From assembly GCA_023433465.1 (NCBI GenBank), contig JAEZCR010000204.1, forward strand, positions 1 through 13,714: a stretch of DNA of 13,714 bases, given 5' to 3'. A program made the translations under genes and the position numbers. Shown here piece by piece: positions 6,411 to 12,821 of the stretch. Numbering within the stretch: position 1 is the stretch's first letter; every line of letters begins with the position of its first letter. A model generated the notes under the pieces. That model did not search any database. It worked only from the letters and a program-made list of their open reading frames with translations, and was not told where the DNA came from. Origin of the DNA: Pseudomonadota bacterium. Lineage in GTDB: Bacteria > Pseudomonadota > Gammaproteobacteria > Steroidobacterales > Steroidobacteraceae.

Positions 6411-7553
6411 TTACGGCCGCTGTGCGAGCGGCACGAATGGCCGGTTTTCCGGACCGATGTAGTTGGCCGCCGGGCGGATGATCTTGCCGTCGGCGCGTTG
6501 CTCGATGACGTGCGCGCTCCAGCCGGTCACGCGCGACATCACGAACAGCGGCGTGAACATCGCGGTGGGCACGCCCATCAGGTGGTAACTCACCGCGCTG
6601 AACCAGTCGAGGTTCGGGAACATCTGCTTGAGATGCATCATGAGCGTCTCGATGCGCTCGGCGATGTCGTAGAGCTTCATGTCGCCGGCCTCGCGGCCCA
6701 ACTTCTCCGCCACGCGCTTGATGATCACGTTGCGCGGATCGGACACGGTGTATACCGGGTGGCCGAAGCCGATGATGATTTCCTTGTTGGCCACGCGCTT
6801 GCGGATATCGGCCTCGGCCTCGTCGGGAGTCGAGTAACGTTCCTGGATCTCGAGCGCGACTTCGTTGGCGCCGCCGTGTTTCGGTCCGCGCAGCGCGCCG
6901 ATGGCGCCCGTGATGCAGGAGTAGATATCCGAGCCCGTACCCGCGATGACCCGCGAAGTGAACGTGGACGAATTGAATTCGTGCTCGGCGTAGAGAATGA
7001 GCGAGGTGTGCATCGCGCGCACCCAGTTCGCGGGCGGCGGACGGCGGTGCAGCAAGTGCAGGAAGTGTCCGCCCACCGAGTCGTCCTCGGTCTCGACGTG
7101 GATGCGCCGGCTGCTGTGCGAGTAGTGGTACCAGTAGCAGAGCATCGAGGGAAAACTCGCGAGCAGGTGATCCGCGATCTCCCGCGCGCCGGCTTCGTTG
7201 TGATCGTTCGGCTCGGGCAATACGCAGCCCAGCGCCGACGCACCGGTGCGCAGCACGTCCATTGGGTGCGCGCCCGGCGGCAGTTGCTCGAGGATGGCGC
7301 GCACCGGCGCCGGGATGCCGCGCAGACTCTTGAGCTTCGCCTTGTACGCCGTGAGCTCGGACTGGTTCGGCAGCTTGCCGTGGATCAGTAGATAGGCAAT
7401 CTCCTCGAACTCGCAGCTCTCGGCGACTTCGAGGATGTCGTAACCGCGGTAGTGCAGGTCGTTGCCGCTGCGGCCGACGCTGCACAGCGCCGTGTTGCCT
7501 GCCGCGACGCCGGACAGCGCGACGGATTTCTTCGGCTTCGGCGTGGCGTTCAT
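6411..7553 (-). CDS. prpC: 2-methylcitrate synthase PrpC
   Basis: A 380-residue citrate synthase-family enzyme that condenses propionyl-CoA with oxaloacetate to 2-methylcitrate. The catalytic residues are in place: His226 in GPKHGGAN, His265 in GFGHPVY and Asp316 in PNLDWFS. HEFNSSTF (191-198) and SRVTGWSAH (340-348) also match. The compact length, the HEFNSSTF signature and the position next to prpB favour methylcitrate synthase over the longer hexameric citrate synthase GltA. The ATG at 7551-7553 has AGGAG 9 nt upstream. It lies 18 nt after prpB, and the ACP-like gene follows after 13 nt, consistent with one operon. Confidence 0.96.
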   Translation of the reverse strand: MNATPKPKKSVALSGVAAGNTALCSVGRSGNDLHYRGYDILEVAESCEFEEIAYLLIHGKLPNQSELTAYKAKLKSLRGIPAPVRAILEQLPPGAHPMDVLRTGASALGCVLPEPNDHNEAGAREIADHLLASFPSMLCYWYHYSHSSRRIHVETEDDSVGGHFLHLLHRRPPPANWVRAMHTSLILYAEHEFNSSTFTSRVIAGTGSDIYSCITGAIGALRGPKHGGANEVALEIQERYSTPDEAEADIRKRVANKEIIIGFGHPVYTVSDPRNVIIKRVAEKLGREAGDMKLYDIAERIETLMMHLKQMFPNLDWFSAVSYHLMGVPTAMFTPLFVMSRVTGWSAHVIEQRADGKIIRPAANYIGPENRPFVPLAQRP

Positions 7554-7571
7554 GGGCGGGTGCTCCTGTGG

Positions 7572-8465
7572 CTACTTCTTTTCGTTCGCGAACAACTCGT
7601 CGAGCTTGCGCTCGTAGGCGTGGTAGTCGAGATATTTGTACAGATCGTCGCGCGTCTGCATGTCGGCGACGACGTTCTTCTGCGTGCCGTCGCGGCGGAT
7701 CGCCTGGTACACCTTGAGCGCGGCGAGATTCATCGCGCGGTAGGCGGAGCAGCAATGCAGCACGATGTCGACGCCCACGGAGCCGAGCTCGTCGCGCGTG
7801 TACAGCGGCGTCTTGCCGAACTCGGTGATGTTCGCGAGCACGGGCACCTGCACCGCGTCGCGCACCTTGCGATACATCGGAAGGTCCGTGATGGCCTCGG
7901 GAAACACCGCGTCGGCGCCCGCGTCCACGCACGCGCGCAATCGCTCGATCATGCGGTCGAGGCCTTCGCTCGCGAGTGCGTCGCTGCGCGCCATGATGAC
8001 GAAGGTGCCGTCGGTGCGCGCGTCGACGGCGGCCTTCACTCGATCCACCATTTCCTCGAGCGGCACCACTTCCTTGCCGGGACGATGACCACAGCGCTTG
8101 GCCTGCACCTGGTCTTCGATGTGCATGCCGGCCGCCCCGGCCTTGATGAACGACCGCACGGTGCGCGCGATGTTGAATGCGCCGCCCCAGCCCGTGTCGG
8201 CGTCGACCAGCAACGGCAGCGTGCTCGCCTCGGTGATGCGCCGGATGTCGATGAGCACGTCGTCCATCGTGCTGATGCCGAGATCGGGCAGCCCGAGGGA
8301 ATTCGCGGCGACACCGCCGCCCGATAGATAGAGCGCGCGGAAGCCGGTGGCTTGCGCCATGCGCGCGGCGTACGCATTGATGGCGCCGACGACCTGCAGC
8401 GGCTTCTCCGCGGCGAGCGCCGCGCGGAATTTCGCGCCTGCTGTGTCAGGAGTGGACTGGGTCAT
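7572..8465 (-). CDS. prpB: 2-methylisocitrate lyase PrpB
   Basis: A 297-residue enzyme of the PEP mutase/isocitrate lyase superfamily that splits 2-methylisocitrate to pyruvate and succinate, the last step of the methylcitrate cycle. Seen are YLSGGGVAANSLGLPD (46-61), metal-binding acidic residues in LLVDADTGWG (85-94), HIEDQ (115-119) and the catalytic loop KRCGHRPGKE (123-132) with Cys125 as the general acid. Length is typical (about 295). The ATG at 8463-8465 comes 9 nt after the acuI stop and has no strong ribosome-binding site, so coupling to acuI translation is likely. prpC follows after 18 nt. Confidence 0.97.
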   Translation of the reverse strand: MTQSTPDTAGAKFRAALAAEKPLQVVGAINAYAARMAQATGFRALYLSGGGVAANSLGLPDLGISTMDDVLIDIRRITEASTLPLLVDADTGWGGAFNIARTVRSFIKAGAAGMHIEDQVQAKRCGHRPGKEVVPLEEMVDRVKAAVDARTDGTFVIMARSDALASEGLDRMIERLRACVDAGADAVFPEAITDLPMYRKVRDAVQVPVLANITEFGKTPLYTRDELGSVGVDIVLHCCSAYRAMNLAALKVYQAIRRDGTQKNVVADMQTRDDLYKYLDYHAYERKLDELFANEKK

Positions 8466-8474
8466 GTGCGGAGT

Positions 8475-9473
8475 TTACGGCCGCGCGCCGATCTTGACGA
8501 CTGTACGCCCGACGACCTTGCCGTCGATGTAAGACTGAAAGGCATCGGGCAGCAGGTCGAACGCGATCGTCCGCGTGACGATGCGATCGATATGCCGAGG
8601 CGCGCAATCGGTCGCGATACGCCGCCACACTTCCAGCCGCTCTGCGCGGCGCGTCGCCGCGGAATTGATGCCGAGCAGGTTCACCCCGCGCAGGATGAAC
8701 GGCATGACGGTCATGTTGAGTTGCGCTCCGCCCGCGAGCCCGACGCTCGCGATGTTTCCCCAGAAGTCGATCTGTCGAGTGAGTCCGGCGAGCACCTCGC
8801 CCCCGACGCTGTCGATCGCCCCCGCATAGCGAGCGGGTTCGAGTGGTCGGCTGCCGAGCGAAAACGCGTTGCGTAGCAGGATGTGGCTCGCCCCGAGCGC
8901 AGTCAGGTAGTCAGAGGAATCCGGCTTGCCCGTCACCGCGATGACCTCGTAACCGCGTCCGGCGAGCATGTCGATGGCGAAGCTGCCCACGCCGCGGGTG
9001 GCGCCGGTCACGACGATGGGACCCCGCGATGGCTCCTGGCCGTTTCGCTCCATGCGATGGATCGCAAGCGCCGCGGTAAAGCCCGCGGTCCCGATCGCCA
9101 TGGCCCGAAACGCATCGAGACCCGGCGGCATCGAGATCACGCTGTCCGCTTTCACGCGCGCGACTTCCGCGTATCCGCCGTCGAAGTTCTCGGATAGCCC
9201 GCTGCCGGTGACGAGCACCGCGTCGCCCGGCTCGAAGTCGGCGACCTGCGAGCTCCTGACTACCCCGGCGAGGTCGATGCCGCCGACCAGTGGGTAGCGG
9301 CGCAGGATCCGGCCCGCGCCCGTGGCCGCGAGCGCGTCCTTGTAGTTGATCGTGGAGTAAAGGACGTCGATGACGACTTCGCCGGGCGTGAGGGCATCGA
9401 GGGTAAGGTCCTCGAAGCGCGCGGCGACCTTGCCGTCGGTCTCGTGTATGCGGAATGCCTTGAAAGTACTCAC
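8475..9473 (-). CDS. acuI: AcuI/YhdH-type acryloyl-CoA reductase (NADPH)
   Basis: A 332-residue zinc-free medium-chain dehydrogenase/reductase of the YhdH/AcuI group, which reduces acryloyl-CoA to propionyl-CoA with NADPH. Group features are STINYKDALAATGAG (40-54), GIDLAGVV (65-72), GDAVLVTGSGLSE (83-95), AIGTAGFTAAL (126-136) and the nucleotide-binding VTGATRGVGSFAID (155-168). The family's PFILRGVNLLGINS stretch (258-271) follows. I chose the GTG at 9471-9473: it gives the family length and has GAGGG 8-9 nt upstream. An upstream extension would add about 37 Arg-rich residues read across the divergent gor start. prpB begins 9 nt later, so its product likely feeds the methylcitrate cycle. 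The exact substrate is inferred from family and context. Confidence 0.88.
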   Translation of the reverse strand: MSTFKAFRIHETDGKVAARFEDLTLDALTPGEVVIDVLYSTINYKDALAATGAGRILRRYPLVGGIDLAGVVRSSQVADFEPGDAVLVTGSGLSENFDGGYAEVARVKADSVISMPPGLDAFRAMAIGTAGFTAALAIHRMERNGQEPSRGPIVVTGATRGVGSFAIDMLAGRGYEVIAVTGKPDSSDYLTALGASHILLRNAFSLGSRPLEPARYAGAIDSVGGEVLAGLTRQIDFWGNIASVGLAGGAQLNMTVMPFILRGVNLLGINSAATRRAERLEVWRRIATDCAPRHIDRIVTRTIAFDLLPDAFQSYIDGKVVGRTVVKIGARP

Positions 9474-9499
9474 AGTCGAGACCCTCGCGGAAGTCACGT

Positions 9500-9511
9500 T
9501 AGTATCCTGCC
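9500..9511 (+). promoter_or_regulatory. Possible -10 element giving a leaderless gor message
   Basis: TAGTAT (9500-9505) matches the -10 consensus at four of six positions and ends 6 nt before the gor ATG. Initiation 7 nt downstream would fall on the start codon itself. This would explain the missing Shine-Dalgarno sequence. No convincing -35 was found at 16-18 nt. Confidence 0.25.
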
Positions 9512-10891
9512 ATGAAATACGTCTACGACCTGTTCGTGATCGGCGCGGGTTCCGGTGGCGTGCGTGCCGCCCGCATTGCGGCATTGGCCGGCGCGAAGGT
9601 GGCGATCGCCGAGGAATACCGTATCGGCGGCACCTGCGTGATCCGCGGCTGCGTGCCCAAGAAATTCCTCGTCTACGGCGCGGAGTTCTCGCAGTTCGTC
9701 ACCGATGCGCCGGGTTATGGGTGGACGATCGACAGTGCGCGTTTCGACTGGGCAACGTTGCGCGACAACGTGCAGCGTGAAGTCGCGCGACTTTCGGGTT
9801 TGTACACCACCAACCTGGCCAGGGCGGGTGTCACGGCGTTCGAGGAGCGCGCCGAGGTCGTCGATGCGCACACCGTGCGGCTCGCGAAATCCGGCAGCGA
9901 GATCTCCGCGGAACGCATCCTGATCGCGACCGGCGGCAAGCCGCATCTGCCCGAGAATCTGCCCGGCGTCGAAATCGGCATCACGTCGAACGAAGCGTTT
10001 CACCTCGAGAAATTTCCGCAGCGCGTGTTGATCGTGGGCGGCGGATACATCGCGCTCGAGTTCGCGAACATCTTCCACGGGCTCGGCGCGGAGACGACGA
10101 TCCTGCATCGCGGCGACCAGCTGTTGCGCGGCTTCGACATCGATCTGCGCTCGCACATGCACATCGAGTCCGAGCGGCGCGGCATCAGGCTGATGATGAA
10201 GAATACGCTCGCGCGGATGGAGCGGGCGAACGGGGGCGTGCGCGCGACTCTATCTACCGGCGAAGTCGTCGAAACGGACGTCGTGATGCATGCCACCGGG
10301 CGTGTGCCGCACACCGCGGGGCTGGGTCTCGAACGGGCTGGCGTCGAGGTCGACAGCGCCGGCGCGGTGGTCGTGAACGAGTACTCGCAGAGCAGCGTGC
10401 CGTCCATCTACGCGGTGGGGGACGTGACGAATCGGATGAACCTCACGCCAGTTGCGATCCGCGACGGGCACGCGTTCGCCGATACGATCTACAACAACCA
10501 GCCGACGCCGGTGGATCACCGCTCGGTGCCGAGCGCCGTGTTTGGGCGACCGCCGATCGGCAGTGTCGGGCTCACGGAGGCGGACGCGCTGCGCAGTCAC
10601 GGCAAGGTCGACATCTATCGCACGAGCTTCCGGCCGATGCGCAACATGCTCACGCCCAACCTGGAGCGCACGCTCATGAAGATCATCGTCGACGGGGCGA
10701 GCGATCAGTTGTTAGGCGTGCACATCGCGGGCGAGGACGCGCCGGAGATGATCCAGCTCGCGGCCGTGGCGGTGAAGGCGGGGTTGACGAAGAAGCAGTG
10801 GGACAGCACGGTGGCGCTGCATCCGACGGCGGCGGAAGAACTGGTGTTGATGCGCGAGAAGCTGACCCCGGCGGGATCGGTGCCTGGCTAG
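9512..10891 (+). CDS. gor: Glutathione-disulfide reductase
   Basis: A 459-residue FAD-dependent disulfide reductase that keeps glutathione reduced using NADPH. The FAD-binding GAGSGG is at 11-16. The redox-active pair is Cys42/Cys47 in GGTCVIRGCVPKK. The NADPH site GGGYIALEF (176-184) is followed by HRGDQLLRGFD, whose arginine suits the 2'-phosphate. The YAVGD motif precedes the second FAD contact. The dimer-partner catalytic motif HPTAAEE begins at His437. The GCVPKK and LRGFD forms are those of glutathione reductase, not of dihydrolipoamide or mercuric reductase. It is the only plus-strand gene, divergent from acuI and converging on the next gene with 9 nt between stops. The ATG has no clear ribosome-binding site. 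Confidence 0.95.
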   Translation: MKYVYDLFVIGAGSGGVRAARIAALAGAKVAIAEEYRIGGTCVIRGCVPKKFLVYGAEFSQFVTDAPGYGWTIDSARFDWATLRDNVQREVARLSGLYTTNLARAGVTAFEERAEVVDAHTVRLAKSGSEISAERILIATGGKPHLPENLPGVEIGITSNEAFHLEKFPQRVLIVGGGYIALEFANIFHGLGAETTILHRGDQLLRGFDIDLRSHMHIESERRGIRLMMKNTLARMERANGGVRATLSTGEVVETDVVMHATGRVPHTAGLGLERAGVEVDSAGAVVVNEYSQSSVPSIYAVGDVTNRMNLTPVAIRDGHAFADTIYNNQPTPVDHRSVPSAVFGRPPIGSVGLTEADALRSHGKVDIYRTSFRPMRNMLTPNLERTLMKIIVDGASDQLLGVHIAGEDAPEMIQLAAVAVKAGLTKKQWDSTVALHPTAAEELVLMREKLTPAGSVPG

Positions 10892-10900
10892 GCGTCCGCG

Positions 10901-12031
10901 CTAATCCCCACTTCCTGCTCCGGCACCGCTGTCCCCACGTATTTGGACGTACTGACGCGCGCGCACCTGCATCCATTCCGCCCTGCTCAGCAGATTGAAT
11001 GCTCTGGGGATGAGTGTCCTGTCGTTGGTGCGAAGGCCCTCGACGTACATCTCGATGAATGCACGCCAGTTGCGCGCGGCCGCGAGATGCGTTGCACGTA
11101 GCGCGACCAGCTCCGGGGTGTCGTAGGCCGGCTCGTCGAGGATGCGGAACGTGACGGCCCACCAGCCGCCCTCGAGCGGACCCTCGAGCTTTGCGATGAA
11201 TCCATCGATTGTCAGCGCATCGTCTTCGAGCATCCCGCGATAGAGGCGGTATTCGTCGAGCAATGCGGCGGATTGTTGGTCGAACAGCGCGACCTGCGCC
11301 GATGCGAGCTTGTGCGCGCGCGTGCCCGGCGGGATCGGTACGATCGGCTCGTCGAAGCGGACGGGCAATTCCGGTTCCGGGATTGCCACGGGTGCGAGTT
11401 CGGGCGCGGATGCCGTTGGCTTCGCGCCCGGGGCTGTCGTCTCGACTTCGGTCGAGGCGGCAATCGGCGGTGGCGCCACTTCCGATCTGCGCAACCCGAT
11501 GGCGGCGCCCGCGATCAGGATTGCCAGCGCGAAAAACCCGCCGAACACGCGCGAATCCGGCCGGAACTTCGGCGCTCGCGCAGGTAGTTCGACTTCAACG
11601 GTTCGTTCGGTCGGCAGCAGCCGCACGATCTCGGCGGCGATCTCGCGATCGTCGGTCCACAGGGGAAGGATTTCGCGCGCATTGTCCGCGCCGCAGAATT
11701 CGAGGCGCACCGAGTTTCCCTCGCGATAGACCTCGCGCAGCTCACCGGCGGCGATCCGGCGACTGCGGCCCTGCGAGAGCAGGCCGCGATTGACGGCAAT
11801 CGTGACGGCGCCGGGCTGGATGCTGATGCGGCCGGAGCCTTTCCAGCGCAGCGTGTTGGATGGCAGCGCGAGCAGCGCCACGAGACCGGGCGAGGGCGCG
11901 AATCGGACGTCGAACGTGTGCGACAAGGTCGAAGACTCCGGTGGTTCCGGCGAATCGCCTGCGCGGTCAACTATCCTCTCTCGGGAGCGCGAATTCCATG
12001 ACCCGCTCCGCTTTTCCCGATGCCCTGCCAT
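10901..12031 (-). CDS. Predicted single-pass membrane protein of unknown function
   Basis: I do not recognise a named family. With the ATG at 12029-12031 the protein has 376 residues. A first domain (about 40-140) of alternating strands, with a short RWKGSGRISIQPGAVTI start and a closing helix, could be a PH-like beta barrel in the cytoplasm. A membrane helix follows (VFGGFFALAILIAGAAIGL, about 162-180), then a Pro/Ala/Thr-rich linker (about 185-240) and a mostly helical C-terminal domain that may lie outside. AGGTGG precedes the ATG. A TTG at 11924-11926 after CGGAGT would remove a charged 35-residue lead that looks uncharacteristic of a folded start, so the true start is uncertain. The last 12 residues (RGDSGAGAGSGD) and the TAG stop are encoded by a 36-bp repeat unit. 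Confidence 0.65.
   Translation of the reverse strand: MAGHREKRSGSWNSRSRERIVDRAGDSPEPPESSTLSHTFDVRFAPSPGLVALLALPSNTLRWKGSGRISIQPGAVTIAVNRGLLSQGRSRRIAAGELREVYREGNSVRLEFCGADNAREILPLWTDDREIAAEIVRLLPTERTVEVELPARAPKFRPDSRVFGGFFALAILIAGAAIGLRRSEVAPPPIAASTEVETTAPGAKPTASAPELAPVAIPEPELPVRFDEPIVPIPPGTRAHKLASAQVALFDQQSAALLDEYRLYRGMLEDDALTIDGFIAKLEGPLEGGWWAVTFRILDEPAYDTPELVALRATHLAAARNWRAFIEMYVEGLRTNDRTLIPRAFNLLSRAEWMQVRARQYVQIRGDSGAGAGSGD
10903..10938 (-). repeat. 36-bp REP-like repeat unit, copy 1
   Basis: Read on the minus strand this begins GTGGGGACAG, contains GGTGCCGGAGCA and ends GTGGGGATT. It matches the unit at 12738-12773 in 33 of 36 positions and lies in the opposite orientation. It overlaps the 3' end of the membrane-protein gene, whose stop codon shares its last T and adds two flanking bases. 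It sits in the space where that gene and gor converge. Confidence 0.8.
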
Positions 12032-12302
12032 GGCCACCTACCGGGATGGCCCTGCCTGCCTCGCTATCGAACGCGGGCGGATGGTGTTGCGGGGTCAGCG
12101 GGTCGCCCGCGGTCGCAGGCGGAAGTTAGCCTTCAGCGGCGTTCGGACATCCTTCGCGAGCAGGAGAGCGTCTTCTTGCACGCCCAGAGTCCGGCCTGGC
12201 GGCACGGATAGCGGCGACCGAATAGCGCCGACTTTTCTTCGAGAGCGAGCCGGCGCGCGGTTCCGCACAGCGAATGCCGGCGAGCCGGAGCGGGCCGCGG
12301 CG
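12032..12302. other. Intergenic stretch without a convincing gene
   Basis: About 270 nt upstream of the membrane-protein gene and downstream of the CxxC membrane protein. Open frames cross it on both strands, but they are Arg/Pro-rich, lack good starts and match nothing I know. A minus-strand frame ending near 12133 has a cysteine-containing tail (CKKTLSCSRRM) that might be a small protein. I could not find a start with a ribosome-binding site for it. The promoter for the leftward gene should lie here, but I see no good consensus. Confidence 0.5.
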
Positions 12303-12617
12303 TCACAGCGATCGGCCCAGGAACCGCGAGACGCAGTTGTCGCAGCCGCGGAAGGAAATCGCGAAGCCGAACAATCCGATCAGCATCAGCAGCGCCGACA
12401 CCGTGGCGAAGAACACCGCGCCTGAGCGCTCCCACGCGAACTGCAGCGCCATCACCGTACACGCCGTGAGCACCATGGACGCCAGCAGCAACACGGATCG
12501 CTGCCAGCCCTTCACGGGCGGCGCTTCGCCGGGGCTCACGAACTGAACCGGCTTGCAGTAGAGGCAACCGACGGCGGCTTTGGCTTTGTGCTGATGTGTG
12601 GCGTTTTGCTGGTGCAT
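12303..12617 (-). CDS. Small two-helix membrane protein with two CxxC motifs
   Basis: A 104-residue protein of no family I recognise. The N-terminal part is hydrophilic and His/Gln-rich with CLYC (Cys18/Cys21). Two membrane helices follow at about 41-62 and 66-88. A short basic tail holds CDNC (Cys92/Cys95) in RGCDNCVSRFLGRSL. With two helices the two CxxC pairs end up on the same side of the membrane, where they could bind one metal ion together or act as thiols. The ATG is at 12615-12617; an upstream GGGG 9 nt away is a weak ribosome-binding site. The alternation of hydrophobic segments and paired cysteines suggests a real gene. It stands apart from its neighbours, flanked by about 270 nt and 200 nt of non-coding DNA. 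Confidence 0.6.
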   Translation of the reverse strand: MHQQNATHQHKAKAAVGCLYCKPVQFVSPGEAPPVKGWQRSVLLLASMVLTACTVMALQFAWERSGAVFFATVSALLMLIGLFGFAISFRGCDNCVSRFLGRSL

Positions 12618-12693
12618 GGCATCGACCCCGGGATTTGGGCCGCACTCTGCCAGCGCTCCGATAGCGGTACCGGGCGTTCGCTCACATTTGCTT

Positions 12694-12718
12694 GTAGGTC
12701 GCTGCGTCGCAGGCCTAC
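12694..12718. repeat. Interrupted hairpin (GTAGG ... CCTAC)
   Basis: GTAGG (12694-12698) pairs with CCTAC (12714-12718), and CTGC (12702-12705) pairs with GCAG (12709-12712) around a GTC loop. A small bulge (TCG opposite G) separates the stems. It stands about 20 nt from the large palindrome at 12738-12819. It may be another extragenic palindrome type. It has no T-tract. Confidence 0.5.
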
Positions 12719-12737
12719 GACATCAGGGGAGTAAGGT

Positions 12738-12773
12738 GTGGGGACAGGGGTGCCGGAGCAAAAAGTGGGGATT
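12738..12773 (+). repeat. 36-bp REP-like repeat unit, copy 2 (left arm of palindrome)
   Basis: It begins GTGGGGACAG, contains GGTGCCGGAGCA and ends GTGGGGATT. It matches copy 1 in 33 of 36 positions (differences at positions 11, 24 and 25). The unit itself carries GTGGGGA at both ends with a 27-nt period. It faces the third unit to form a large inverted repeat. Confidence 0.85.
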
Positions 12774-12798
12774 GCGCCTCAGTTAATCCCCGGTTTTT
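12760..12798. terminator. Bidirectional terminator-like core of the palindrome
   Basis: GGGGATT (12767-12773) pairs with AATCCCC (12785-12791) around an 11-nt loop. An A5 run (12760-12764) lies on the left and a T5 run (12794-12798) on the right. On either strand a GC-rich hairpin is therefore followed by a short T-run after two unpaired bases. It is well placed to end the E2 transcript coming from the right. Confidence 0.55.
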
Positions 12799-12819
12799 AC
12801 ACCGGCACCTAATCCCCAC
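12785..12819 (-). repeat. REP-like repeat unit, copy 3 (right arm of palindrome)
   Basis: On the minus strand it begins GTGGGGATTA, contains GGTGCCGG and AAAAACC and ends GGGGATT. Against copy 2 about 28 of 36 aligned positions agree, with one gap. With copy 2 it makes a palindrome with an 11-nt loop. The pair ends 2 nt before the E2 stop codon, as extragenic palindromes often do. Confidence 0.75.
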
Positions 12820-12821
12820 CC

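Noticed and set aside
6199..7932. 577-codon minus-strand open frame across prpB and prpC
   Set aside because: It is Arg/His-rich out-of-frame reading of two well-identified genes, a common result of high GC content.
9474..9584. N-terminal extension of acuI by 37 residues
   Set aside because: The extension is Arg-rich, reads through the divergent gor start and exceeds the family length; the GTG at 9471-9473 has a ribosome-binding site.
12133..12645. 170-codon minus-strand frame overlapping the CxxC membrane protein
   Set aside because: The overlapping frame encodes a protein with clear membrane helices, while this one is Arg-rich; only its cysteine-containing tail remains a faint possibility.
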